In this document: positions 35,743 to 44,245 of the stretch, piece by piece
Numbering within the stretch: the first letter of the stretch is position 1
Layout of the letters: every line of letters starts with the position of its first letter
NCBI GenBank assembly: GCA_013911655.1
Contig: JACESU010000002.1
Span: 128,901-192,900, forward strand
Direction: 5' to 3'
DNA length: 64,000 nt
Source of the DNA: Alphaproteobacteria bacterium
GTDB taxonomy: Bacteria; Pseudomonadota; Alphaproteobacteria; Caedimonadales; UBA1908
The notes under the pieces: generated by a model
Told to the model about the DNA's origin: nothing
The model's input: only the letters and a program-made list of their open reading frames with translations
Databases searched by the model: none
Program-made: the position numbers and the translations under genes

Positions 35743-36972
35743 TTATCCCTTATTCAAACGCGGCTTGCCAAACAGATATCCTTGACCATAGTCGAACTGA
35801 TAATCAAGAATTTCAAGAAGATCCTTTTCTTCTTCAACTTTTGTCACGATCACGTCCATTTTATGGTGGGTCGCGCGTTCTTGGAAAGCGCGCAGCGTCA
35901 AAGGAGGATTTTCCTCGTTTAGGGCCTCGATCATTAAGTGGATATCGACTTTTAGGAACTGGACTGCGTACCGCTTAAGTTTATTAAAATCAACACCTGC
36001 CAGGGTGGGGACGTGGTCGGCTGAAAAGTGGCATCCTTTTTCGGCAAGCTTTGAAAGAGCAGCGAGCGTTGGGGGATCGTCCTTCACAAGATCTTCGTAT
36101 TCGACCTCAAAGATTAAGTTAGGGGCAAGTGTCGCGTTGGATGCTAAAAACTCGATGAAGCTCTCCAGGAACATTTTGTCGCGTAAGGTCGCTAACGAAA
36201 GATTGCAAAAGAACTTAACTGAAAGGTCCTTCTTCAGCGCTTTACGCACCAATTGGACACAGCGAAAAAGAAGGGTGTTATCGATAATGCGCATGAAATC
36301 TCGTTCTTCTGCGATATTGATATAATGGTCTGGTACCACGACGTCACCGTTTGCATCGCGAAGCCTTGAATAGCACTCGAACCCGCGCATTTTTCTTTGA
36401 GGGAGGCTGACAATGGGCTGCATAAGCATGTCGATGCGATCTTCGCTGAGGGCGTCTTTAATAATGGTGAGAAGCTGTTCTGGTGTATATTTGCGGGCAT
36501 CTAATTCTTTATCGCTATGACGGGACGTGCGGGCCGGGGGTTCTGTCACATAGGCCGTGTCGTTGGTTGATTCTGGCTCGATGATTATGGGGGCTTGGAA
36601 CACAGAAGCGGGCGTTGAGGCAAAAGCTTGTTTGTGTTCTTCTTCTACCATGTGATGGATTAAGGTTTGAAGAAGTTTGATTTCGCTAATGACCTCTTCA
36701 GAGCCGTGCTCTACTTGATGTTGGTCAATGGTATTAAGTTTTTGGACGATGCTTGTTTGCAGCTCATAAAACTGATGGAGTGCCTTTGAAAGGTGCTCTT
36801 GCTGCAAAGAACGCAGATATGAATCCAACAGAAAAATTACCAAGATCATACAAATGGCCCCAACGGTAAAGGATTCAACGTTGGTAAAATGGGCAAAGAC
36901 CGAGGCGCCTACCGCTAGCAGACCTGAAATAAAGGCACATCCCCCCAAGAGAGGTAAACTTAATGAACGCAT
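35743..36972 (-). CDS. Membrane protein with degenerate EAL domain, TipF-like
   Basis: This 409-residue protein has two N-terminal membrane segments (about 5-27 and 35-52), a coiled-coil stretch, and a C-terminal EAL-type domain from about residue 165. Catalytic motifs are altered: ECYSR in place of E-A-L-x-R, SADHVPT in place of D-D-F-G-T-G. FCNLS, FEVEYEDL, KVDI and QGYLFGKP remain. This suggests loss of c-di-GMP hydrolysis with possible nucleotide sensing. The layout matches TipF of Caulobacter, a c-di-GMP receptor needed for flagellum assembly, and the gene lies 44 bases after flhB. Function as a flagellar positioning factor is inference. Confidence 0.75.
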   Translation of the reverse strand: MRSLSLPLLGGCAFISGLLAVGASVFAHFTNVESFTVGAICMILVIFLLDSYLRSLQQEHLSKALHQFYELQTSIVQKLNTIDQHQVEHGSEEVISEIKLLQTLIHHMVEEEHKQAFASTPASVFQAPIIIEPESTNDTAYVTEPPARTSRHSDKELDARKYTPEQLLTIIKDALSEDRIDMLMQPIVSLPQRKMRGFECYSRLRDANGDVVVPDHYINIAEERDFMRIIDNTLLFRCVQLVRKALKKDLSVKFFCNLSLATLRDKMFLESFIEFLASNATLAPNLIFEVEYEDLVKDDPPTLAALSKLAEKGCHFSADHVPTLAGVDFNKLKRYAVQFLKVDIHLMIEALNEENPPLTLRAFQERATHHKMDVIVTKVEEEKDLLEILDYQFDYGQGYLFGKPRLNKG

Positions 36973-37016
36973 GAATTCCCTGACGTTTCTTATATGCCTT
37001 TATTCATTGTTCAGGA

Positions 37017-38093
37017 TTAAGGGCGTGACTTCAAGCCAATTTTAAGAATATATCTCATGATTTTTGCTACAGCTTCGTAATATTCCATGGGAATTTCAGC
37101 GCCTTCTTTCACGCTGGCATAAAGAGACCTGGCAAGGGGGACATCTTCCACCAAAGGGATACCCGCGTCTTGTGCCAGTTTTTTAATATGCTGGGCACGG
37201 TGATCGATGCCTTTGGTAACTAAAATCGGCGCGTTCATTTTGGAAATCTCATACCGCAAAGCCACAGCGTAATGGGTGGGGTTGGTCACAATCACCGTGG
37301 ATGATGCAACGTCTTTGGCAAGATTTTTTTGCGCTTGGGCATGGCGTAGTTGTCGCAGACGCTGCTTGATATGGGGATCGCCTTCTGATTCTTTCATTTC
37401 GTCTTTAATTTCTTGACGTGACATCTTCATCTTTTGAAAGAATTGATACTTTTGATAGGCATAGTCTAAAATAGTGAACCCTGCCGTCATGCAGGCAACG
37501 GACAGAAAAAGCGTGTAGGTCAGATGGTGTAGATGTTCCATCTGGGCGGGAATAGATAGATCTAGTAAACGGTCCATCTTGTCGTATTCGCTCTGTAGGC
37601 TTACGTGGGTGATGATGCACACGAGAGAGAATTTAAGGGCCGTTTTTAGAAATTCCACAAGACCCTGTAGGCCAAAGAGGCGTTTAATACCCTTGAAAGG
37701 CGAAAGTTTGTCGAGCTTTGGCTTCAAAGATTCGGTCGAGATGAGCAGCTTTGATTGGGCAAGACCGCCTGCGATACTGACGGACATCATAATGATGCCT
37801 GGAATGCCGACAAACCACATAATATCCAAGAGGACATCTTTGAGGACCTCCATCAAAGCCTGTGCGTCAGCAAAAGCAAGGCTCGATCTTTCAAAGTACT
37901 TTCCAAGGGTTACGGCAAGATTCTTACTAAAATCTGGAAGGCCACTTGCGATTAAAAAGGTAGCGGTCGCAAGGATCAAGCAGTTTCCCCACTCTTTGGA
38001 TAGAGCGACTTGTCCTTTTTCTCGCGCTTTTTCAAGCCGTTGATGTGTGGGGTCTTCGGTTTTCTGCGACGGGTCTTCTTGTTCGTCACTCAT
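37017..38093 (-). CDS. flhB: Flagellar type III export protein FlhB
   Basis: The 358-residue inner-membrane component of the flagellar export gate starts with the usual SQKTEDPTHQRLEKAREKGQV, has four membrane segments, and carries the self-cleavage site NPTH at 271-274 in VIVTNPTHYAVAL. Cleavage between N and P switches export from hook to filament substrates. It is followed by the TipF-like gene and preceded closely by a DUF218 gene. Related flagellar genes (flgE, flgD, fliK) are at 43-47 kb. Confidence 0.96.
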   Translation of the reverse strand: MSDEQEDPSQKTEDPTHQRLEKAREKGQVALSKEWGNCLILATATFLIASGLPDFSKNLAVTLGKYFERSSLAFADAQALMEVLKDVLLDIMWFVGIPGIIMMSVSIAGGLAQSKLLISTESLKPKLDKLSPFKGIKRLFGLQGLVEFLKTALKFSLVCIITHVSLQSEYDKMDRLLDLSIPAQMEHLHHLTYTLFLSVACMTAGFTILDYAYQKYQFFQKMKMSRQEIKDEMKESEGDPHIKQRLRQLRHAQAQKNLAKDVASSTVIVTNPTHYAVALRYEISKMNAPILVTKGIDHRAQHIKKLAQDAGIPLVEDVPLARSLYASVKEGAEIPMEYYEAVAKIMRYILKIGLKSRP

Positions 38094-38102
38094 GACCCCT
38101 CC

Positions 38103-38894
38103 TTAAGGTATAGGAAAGAACTCCGTCGTTTTTCCCGAGAGGTAATCACGAGCAAGCCCCGCCCATTCGCGCGCGGCTCTTGACCAAGTTTGAAAGTTCT
38201 TGTTGATGTTTAAATTAACAGAGATAGGAACTGTTTTTGGGGCAAGATAATCAACGGGGTAGGGAACTACCTGCCACCCAGCCGCTCTGAAATCGGTGAC
38301 AGCGCGCGGCATGTGGGCGGCAGAAGTGATCAGAAGCCATTTATCTTGCGGGGCGGGGTTCATAAGCGTGTAAGAAAAGGATGCATTTTCCCGGGTATTG
38401 GTGGATTTGTCCTCAATGATAAAGCGCTTGGTATCGATGCCAAGATCGCGGGCCACATCAAGGGCCATTTTGGCCTCGGTCTCGGCATTAGCGAGGACTA
38501 CACCCCCACCCGAGAACAGGATTGGCAGGTGTGGGTTTTTACTCACAAGCCGGTATGCCTCGATTAGGCGTCCACCGGCTGAGTTGTAGCACGTTGTATC
38601 ACGTTCCACGGAAAGAGTACGATTGAAGCTGCCCCCTAGAATGATCATCCCCTTAAGATCAAGAGGGATCTGATGTGGTTGATCAAAGCGGTTTTCAAGG
38701 GTTGAAAGCATCCACGGGGCAAGGGTTGTCAGGCCCGCCAGAATGAAAAAGACAAGCCCGATCATGAGTGTAATGCGTGCTGCTTTTTTACGTTTGGTAA
38801 ACATAAGAAGGGCCGCGATCACAAGAAGCGTACAAATCACAAACTCTGCTTCGATGAGAAAACCAAAAACTGTGTGATAAATCCGCTCAAGCAT
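38103..38894 (-). CDS. YdcF/ElyC-like DUF218 membrane protein
   Basis: This 263-residue protein has two or three N-terminal hydrophobic segments and then the DUF218 domain: MIILGGSFNRT, LPILFSGGG, EDKSTNTRENA and LLITSAAHMPRA are the family signatures, with the conserved N-T-x-E-N motif. Members include ElyC and SanA, which affect envelope integrity and lipid-carrier metabolism; the exact reaction is unsettled. It is 9 bases upstream of flhB in the same run of genes. Confidence 0.85.
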   Translation of the reverse strand: MLERIYHTVFGFLIEAEFVICTLLVIAALLMFTKRKKAARITLMIGLVFFILAGLTTLAPWMLSTLENRFDQPHQIPLDLKGMIILGGSFNRTLSVERDTTCYNSAGGRLIEAYRLVSKNPHLPILFSGGGVVLANAETEAKMALDVARDLGIDTKRFIIEDKSTNTRENASFSYTLMNPAPQDKWLLITSAAHMPRAVTDFRAAGWQVVPYPVDYLAPKTVPISVNLNINKNFQTWSRAAREWAGLARDYLSGKTTEFFPIP

Positions 38895-38900
38895 TAAACG

Positions 38901-39452
38901 TTACTTCTTTCCTTTTGTGAGTGACGAGGTTTGATCCTCATCATCTTTTTTCTTCTCAAGGGTTAATTCTTGCCCGCCAAGGCCTTGCTCGAGAGCAATG
39001 GCAGCGGGGGGAGCAGGGCGCGCCAGAGGATCAGATTTCTTTTTCCTGGGGTCTTTAGCGCGGAACACTTTTCCTTCACCAGGAGACGCGAGGTGCTGGG
39101 TGGCACCTGTGAAAGACTGGGCTGACGAGGATGATCCTTCATAGATGGAATAAGTTATGGGACCTTGGGCACCATCGCCTTCTTGATCACTGTCGACAGG
39201 GGCAAGAAGTTCTTCGGGGGGCTTGACTTGTTGGACGGCTGGAAGCGCTTGGGAGTGGGAGGTGGAAACACTATAGGCTTGTCCGTCAAGGGCGTCATCC
39301 AAAGGAAGCGGATCAGCGGGGGCGGATGAAGGCGCGTCACCGCTTGGGCCTTCATCAAACACCTCAGCGCCTCCAGCTTCTTGGGCGCGCGCGTCGCCCG
39401 TAAAAGTGCTTGAAAGCGCCATGATCATCAAAAAAGAAAAAAGGTATCTCAT
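38901..39452 (-). CDS. Secreted low-complexity protein of unknown function
   Basis: A signal peptide (cleavage after DARA, near residue 23) is followed by about 160 residues rich in Pro, Ala, Ser, Asp and Glu, probably disordered, ending in a charged KKKDDEDQ segment. It lies 6 bases upstream of the DUF218 gene and begins the run leading to flhB and the TipF-like gene, so a link to envelope or flagellum is possible but not shown. The family was not recognised. Confidence 0.6.
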   Translation of the reverse strand: MRYLFSFLMIMALSSTFTGDARAQEAGGAEVFDEGPSGDAPSSAPADPLPLDDALDGQAYSVSTSHSQALPAVQQVKPPEELLAPVDSDQEGDGAQGPITYSIYEGSSSSAQSFTGATQHLASPGEGKVFRAKDPRKKKSDPLARPAPPAAIALEQGLGGQELTLEKKKDDEDQTSSLTKGKK

Positions 39453-39769
39453 TATTAGGTCCCATATGTTCTTTGGGCAGTGTAGCCTGGAAAATCATAA
39501 AGTGCATCAAAAAATTCACAAGAAAGACCTGTGTAAAATAAAAGAACAGCTACGCGTTTTGAATTCTAGTACTAGTATCAATTTTCGCCTTAAAACGTCT
39601 TGCCTTGTGACTTGTTATAAAGAAACCCTGTGACACCGTCTCTAGCGCGGTGGCGCGCAACAAAATAACAACAAAAAAAAGTGAATGTTTTATCTCGCAG
39701 CACCGCTTGACAAGATGGAAAAAACAATTGAGGCTCCATTGTTGTAAATAAGTAAAGGAGATGTATAGG
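39453..39769. other. Intergenic region without recognisable gene
   Basis: This divergent intergenic stretch is AT-rich. It contains a 10-bp palindrome CTAGTACTAG at 39566-39575 and a TTGACA at 39707-39712 without a convincing -10 at the right distance. Nothing else is seen. Confidence 0.6.
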
Positions 39770-40528
39770 ATGCTAAAAAAACTAGTGGTTTGGATGTCTG
39801 TTGTGATCGCTCCAAATGTGCTTGCGACAACCGAGGGAGAAAAAGACGAAAGAGCGACACACTCCTCTGCGCCAGCTGTGGCTCAAGAAAAATCACCCAT
39901 CACGTTGAGTCTTCATTTGATTAACCGAAATCTTGGGGAAGAATCACCCCATAACGATTTTTGGCAGTGCCAACAAACCGCAATAAACGCGTTTCAGCCT
40001 GAACATACTTTTGACGCAACCGAGTATTTTACCTTTAAAGTAAACGCAGAAGATCACTTTGTTAGGAGTGATTTCAAGGAATATGGTTATTACCGGTATA
40101 ATGAACTCAAGCTTCTCTTTGATGTGGAATTTGATACTCAAGGACAGCCCTCTCAAAGGAAAGGTATTTCACTTTTCTATAATCCAAAAAATTTCATCGG
40201 AAAGTTCTTTGATATTTCAGTCCAGATGACCCCTAAAGAGTTTGCAAAGTTCTCGCGCTACGACGTTAGTCTTTCCGCAAGAAGTTTACGTTTTCCAGAA
40301 CGATTCACCTCGTCCAGGCCAAAGGTGTTAGGGGCTACGTACGGATCGGGTGATTTTCGAGATCTCTATCAAGACACAGCTGGTGATTTTCATGTATTTC
40401 ATACTCTTAGGTTTTCCCCGCGTCACCCTGATGAATTAATTAGCGTAACGGCCTATGCCGGTGGGTTTGTAGAAGAGTATACAAAGCAAACAGGCATTTC
40501 CCTGACACAATACAAAAAGAATCGCTAG
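39770..40528 (+). CDS. Secreted protein of unknown function, intact copy of a tandem pair
   Basis: The ATG at 39770 has AAAGGAG 9 bases upstream; the ATG at 39761 directly abuts that site and is less likely. A signal peptide (cleavage near LATTEG) precedes about 230 residues predicted to be mostly beta strand (LSLHLINRN, YFTFKV, LKLLFDVEFD, FFDISVQMTPKEF, GDFHVFHTL). The following locus encodes a clear but broken relative. The family was not recognised. It ends at a strong terminator. Confidence 0.65.
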   Translation: MLKKLVVWMSVVIAPNVLATTEGEKDERATHSSAPAVAQEKSPITLSLHLINRNLGEESPHNDFWQCQQTAINAFQPEHTFDATEYFTFKVNAEDHFVRSDFKEYGYYRYNELKLLFDVEFDTQGQPSQRKGISLFYNPKNFIGKFFDISVQMTPKEFAKFSRYDVSLSARSLRFPERFTSSRPKVLGATYGSGDFRDLYQDTAGDFHVFHTLRFSPRHPDELISVTAYAGGFVEEYTKQTGISLTQYKKNR

Positions 40529-40536
40529 TTCTGATA

Positions 40537-40575
40537 AAAGACACCTCTTTTCTAAAAAGAAAGGAGGTGTCTTTT
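40537..40575 (+). terminator. Rho-independent terminator
   Basis: AAAAGACACCTC at 40537-40548 pairs perfectly with GAGGTGTCTTTT at 40564-40575. It starts 8 bases after the stop codon of the secreted-protein gene. Confidence 0.9.
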
Positions 40576-40576
40576 A

Positions 40577-41283
40577 TAAAATCGGTTGAAAGAAAGATAA
40601 AAGATCTCCTGCGGCTTGTTTATAACCCAAGGAGCGTTGGCCTCAGACCTTGCCAAGGACGAGACCGTGACGCTCACGCTCCATCTTCTAAATAGCGGCA
40701 TCTCTCCCTTTGATGTGGACAGTCCTTTTTACGCTCGTCAAGAAATGGCAAAGGAAGAATTTCAAGATAGAGAGCCTTTTGAGGGCGATCATTTTTTCAC
40801 CTTCAAAAGACTGCCAACGCAACACTTTTACCAAGGAGTACTTCAGCCCTATGGGTATTACGCCTATGAAGACGTAAAGGTATCCTTTAGCGTTTTGGGT
40901 CAAAGCGTCGAACAAGAGGTAGAGACGTCAAAGGTGACCGTGAAGCCTTACAATCTCAAAGAGAATGCAGGCCAGTTCTTTGACGTGTCCTTGACCTTAA
41001 CCCAAGAGGAATGGGCGAAAAAAAATGCTTACATGGTGGCCGTTTTGGGTGTTGATTCCAGACAACCTCAACAGGGTATTCTTGTCAACTCCGCAAAGCC
41101 GATTGTCTTTATGCTGACTATTATCAGGACGTACATGGAAACTTTCATGTGTTCCACAAGCTAACCTGTTATGAGGACTATGACCTGCCGACACTTGCGC
41201 CGACACACTGGGCAGAACCCCTTGTCGAGTTTTTTGAGGGTGAGCGAAAGGGTGTTAAGTTGACTCGTCTTAGGCAAGACTAA
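40577..41283 (+). pseudogene. Broken tandem copy of the secreted protein at 39770
   Basis: From about 40607 the frame reads FITQGALASDLAKDE (the end of a signal peptide) and then VTLTLHLLN, HFFTFKR, YGYYAYEDVKVSF and QFFDVSLTLTQEEW, matching the intact neighbour in order. The start codon and first half of the signal peptide are missing (a stop at 40598 precedes). Near 41100 the frame breaks; the next frame continues DYYQDVHGNFHVFHKL, matching LYQDTAGDFHVFHTL, up to a stop at 41281-41283. It sits directly behind a terminator and has no evident start, so it is most likely dead. Confidence 0.85.
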
Positions 41284-41292
41284 CCGAAGGAT

Positions 41293-41328
41293 CCCCTCTC
41301 TCAACCGGATAAAAGGTTGGGAGAGGGG
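41293..41328. terminator. Strong hairpin between convergent genes
   Basis: CCCCTCTCTCAACC at 41293-41306 pairs with GGTTGGGAGAGGGG at 41315-41328 (one wobble pair), 8-base loop. It lies between the broken plus-strand gene and the minus-strand gene at 41336. No T-run follows, so it may act as a bidirectional or Rho-assisted terminator. Confidence 0.55.
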
Positions 41329-41335
41329 GCGCACT

Positions 41336-41584
41336 TTACTCTGTCTGCCTTTGTTCAAAACGCTCTTTTATCGCTTCATTGGCCCGAAACATGGCCTCGA
41401 TTTCTTTTTTTTGTTGATATAATAGCTGGGCAAGCTCTTTCTTTTGTGGATCCTCCTCGGGTGGCCCTTGTGTATTTTTAGGCAGCGTGTTTTCTAAGGA
41501 CTCTAAGGGCGTCTCATTTGACGCCAAAAGAATCGACGGTGAAACACTGACGAGCCCTAGCAAACAATAAGCAAAAGGTTTCAT
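41336..41584 (-). CDS. Small secreted protein with helical C-terminus
   Basis: The ATG at 41584, with AAAGGA upstream, begins a signal peptide (MKPFAYCLLGLVSVSPSILLA); an upstream start at 41632 overlaps the neighbouring gene. The 82-residue protein has a mature part of about 60 residues: a Pro/Glu-rich segment and then a charged amphipathic helix (LAQLLYQQKKEIEAMFRANE and on) that could form a coiled coil. The family was not recognised. It lies directly downstream of the secreted-protein gene at 41629. Confidence 0.55.
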   Translation of the reverse strand: MKPFAYCLLGLVSVSPSILLASNETPLESLENTLPKNTQGPPEEDPQKKELAQLLYQQKKEIEAMFRANEAIKERFEQRQTE

Positions 41585-41628
41585 GGTTTTTCCTTTCCAA
41601 AAAAAGAACATGATTCTGTTGTAATTGA

Positions 41629-42378
41629 TCATTGTTGAGTAAAGGGGAGCGGAAAAATCTCGAACAAAATTTCTTGACGCACAAAGGTGACCTCATCATC
41701 TGCTGCCCACAAAAGATGAATTCTCGGGAGTTTTTCTTCTCCATCAAAAACAAATCGCAAAAGGTCGGGGTCATAATGCACCATCAGAGCATTGTCTTTT
41801 TCATAAGAGCTTTGATCTTCGCGCAGAATCTGTTGTGCGTCCTGGCACGCGATGGAAAAGGCCCAAGTGTTTTCCCTTTGCGGTTCCCACGTAAAGGTCA
41901 AAGAGGCTTTTTGATGATCTGGTTTTTTGATCACAACGTGCTGCTCGCGCCCCGTTTGTGTGCTAACCCCAAAACCCACTTTGATGAGTTCCGTTTGTTG
42001 TTGAGGGGTGCCCACCATCGAGTAAGTGGGTATAGTATCTTCTAGTCCTTTGTCTTCGACGTAAATACCGTCATAAGGAAGAAGAGATGGATGTTGAGGC
42101 CAGTGGGCGAAAATATCGTTGAGACCACCCTCTTGGGAAGCGAGATCTTCGTCGTCGGAAAAAGGGTTACCTTCTTCGTCTGAGGATCCGTACCACGTGG
42201 CGCGTTTGGGTCCTGGATCTGTGCCTTGCGCGTCAAATTCAAGATCCGATAGGTCATCGCTGTTTGTGGTGTGTTGAGTGCGTTGTTCATTAAATTTAAA
42301 ATCGTCAAAACCATCACCACTTGAGGCGTAAAGGGGGGAGCATAGCATGATTGCTAGAATGAATGATAATTTCGTCAT
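41629..42378 (-). CDS. Secreted acidic protein of unknown function
   Basis: This 249-residue protein starts after an AGGAAGG ribosome site and has a signal peptide (cleavage near YASSGD, residue 18). The first 80 mature residues are Asp/Glu/Ser-rich and probably disordered; the C-terminal part has beta-strand character (QHVVIKKPDH, SLTFTWEPQ, RFVFDGEE, ILFEIFPLPF). The family was not recognised. It forms a small group of secreted genes with 41336 and 42483. Confidence 0.6.
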   Translation of the reverse strand: MTKLSFILAIMLCSPLYASSGDGFDDFKFNEQRTQHTTNSDDLSDLEFDAQGTDPGPKRATWYGSSDEEGNPFSDDEDLASQEGGLNDIFAHWPQHPSLLPYDGIYVEDKGLEDTIPTYSMVGTPQQQTELIKVGFGVSTQTGREQHVVIKKPDHQKASLTFTWEPQRENTWAFSIACQDAQQILREDQSSYEKDNALMVHYDPDLLRFVFDGEEKLPRIHLLWAADDEVTFVRQEILFEIFPLPFTQQ

Positions 42379-42482
42379 GAGTGACCTTCCTGTTTTTTTA
42401 TGGTTGCCATGCTCATGGTATCATGAATGAGAAGAGGCATCATGAAAAAGCTGAGACTCCAGATAGGAGCCTGGATATAAAA

Positions 42483-42833
42483 TCACCTTAGGGCCATCAC
42501 ATCCTTGAACCCCGGTTTTTTCCTATGTAGAGAACCAGTACAGGTGTTTAGGACGTAATGAGGTTCCGAGCCATATTGTGTATACTCCCACTCAACGCAT
42601 ATGACAGTGTGGCTGCGCGGCGAAGGAGCAGAAATGGCACGAGGCGTGCTCGTATCTTGATGCAAGGACGCCCTAAGGGACTCGTCGAGCGGCTTTTCGA
42701 TCACAGGTAATGCCGCAGGAGTCGTTTTTTTTATCTCATCTTCGTTTGAAAAAACCTGATTTGATCCAAAGGCTGCATATGAAAATGTTAACGATAGAAA
42801 GATAGTTAAAGAAGGATATACTTTATACGTCAT
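42483..42833 (-). CDS. Small secreted protein of unknown function
   Basis: The ATG at 42833 with AAGGAAG upstream starts a signal peptide (MTYKVYPSLTIFLSLTFSYA, cleavage near residue 22); a longer frame to 42941 overlaps the flgE terminator and is rejected. The mature part, about 94 residues, has two cysteines (VICVEW, LNTCTG) near the C-terminus. The family was not recognised. Confidence 0.5.
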   Translation of the reverse strand: MTYKVYPSLTIFLSLTFSYAAFGSNQVFSNEDEIKKTTPAALPVIEKPLDESLRASLHQDTSTPRAISAPSPRSHTVICVEWEYTQYGSEPHYVLNTCTGSLHRKKPGFKDVMALR

Positions 42834-42904
42834 ACGTGCTTCCTTTTTCCTAAATTGTTTTGTATAGGAGAATGTTTTTACAGTATATTTGATGTTATCA
42901 AAAA

Positions 42905-42944
42905 AATATAAAAAAGGGTGAGGAATCTTAAAAGCCCTCACCCT
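42905..42944 (-). terminator. Rho-independent terminator of the fliK-flgD-flgE operon
   Basis: On the minus strand AGGGTGAGG pairs with CCTCACCCT (positions 42936-42944 with 42915-42923) and is followed by a T-rich run. It begins 9 bases after the flgE stop. Confidence 0.85.
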
Positions 42945-42952
42945 AAACAGTT

Positions 42953-44230
42953 TTATTTAATGGCCATGAGGGCGGCAAACATGTCTTTTTTAGTCGCAAT
43001 GGACTTGGTGTTCGAGACATAGTGATTTTGAAGCTCTATAAGGTCCGTCATTTTTTCAGCGATATCCACCGTAGATTTTTCAAGGGAGTAGGATTGGATT
43101 TTCCCCATACCGCCCGAAGTTGGGAGCCCTAAAACATACGTGCCCGATTCGTCTGTTTGAATCCACGAGTTCCCAGAAAGGGATTCAAGACGATCGGGGG
43201 CCGCAAAGTTGGCGACGGCCACTTGGGCAATTTTCAGCTCTTGTCCGTTGCTGTAGATAGCGGACACAAGGCCTTGTTCGTTGACGCTTACACTTCTAAA
43301 GGTACCGAATTCACGGCCGTCTTGCTGGATGGTGGGGGCTGAGTATTCGCCGGCACGGCTCGTCACGCCGTCGGCGTCACCAATGGTACCAAGGTTGAGG
43401 GTGATGTTTTGGTTCGCGGCGTTGGTCAGGGCGTTATTCCATGTGATTTGAACACCTGGGACGGCGGCGGCTCCATCAAAGGTCTGTGGTTTTCCGTATC
43501 CGTCAAAAACCACAGTCAAAGGTGTTCCGCCATTATAAGGGTTACCATCTGTGCTTTTGGTGATGGCGGCGGCGTCAGGACATGTGATGGCGGCGGTCCA
43601 AGTACAAGGGGCGACGACTGTTTTTGTCCAAGTGACGGTGAGTGTATGGCGGGCGCCCAAGCTGTCATAAATAGGAATATTTGTTTGCCTTGTATCGTTG
43701 ATGGCGTCTGTTGAGGGCAAGTTTGCCTGAAGCTTAATGGTGGACGTTGGGTTTGAAAGGCCGCTCACCTTACTCACATTAATGGTCTCAAGAGAACTGA
43801 TGTCGCTGGTCGTCGTCCCGGCGGGAATATTACCTGTTTCGTCTGTGGCCCATCCTTGTAAGAAAAGACCGTTGACGTTTTGTAGATTTCCTGTTTTGTC
43901 AGGAAAGAAGTGACCTGCACGCGTATACTGAATATCTTTAATAGTAGAATTAGTGCTGCCCACGAAAAAGCCGTTTCCGGCAATGGCAAGGTGGGTGGCT
44001 GAGTTGGACGTTTCAAGAACACCTTGGGCCGAGACGTTTTGCACAATTTTGGACAAGACGCCGCCTGCAGCAAAGCTGTCGGACGTGCCGGTTACAAGGG
44101 TAGAAAAGTACCCGTTGTTTTCTTTGTACCCATGGGTCTGGGCGTTGGCGATACCGTCGGATACTGCGCCCGTTGCCTGAGAGTTTGCTTGAAGAGCTGA
44201 AACGCTGTCTGAAAAGGTTAAGCCTGGCAT
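42953..44230 (-). CDS. flgE: Flagellar hook protein FlgE
   Basis: This 425-residue protein begins with the flagellar rod/hook N-terminal motif (SALQANSQATGAVSDGIANA), includes the hook-core GNGFFV segment, FlgE D2-type middle sequence (TRQTNIPIYDSLGARHTLTV) and the C-terminal heptad region ending KDMFAALMAIK. It polymerises into the hook outside the cell after export by the flagellar type III system. The start has AAGGAG upstream and follows the flgD stop by 15 bases. A terminator follows. Confidence 0.93.
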   Translation of the reverse strand: MPGLTFSDSVSALQANSQATGAVSDGIANAQTHGYKENNGYFSTLVTGTSDSFAAGGVLSKIVQNVSAQGVLETSNSATHLAIAGNGFFVGSTNSTIKDIQYTRAGHFFPDKTGNLQNVNGLFLQGWATDETGNIPAGTTTSDISSLETINVSKVSGLSNPTSTIKLQANLPSTDAINDTRQTNIPIYDSLGARHTLTVTWTKTVVAPCTWTAAITCPDAAAITKSTDGNPYNGGTPLTVVFDGYGKPQTFDGAAAVPGVQITWNNALTNAANQNITLNLGTIGDADGVTSRAGEYSAPTIQQDGREFGTFRSVSVNEQGLVSAIYSNGQELKIAQVAVANFAAPDRLESLSGNSWIQTDESGTYVLGLPTSGGMGKIQSYSLEKSTVDIAEKMTDLIELQNHYVSNTKSIATKKDMFAALMAIK

Positions 44231-44245
44231 AATAAATCTCCTTAA

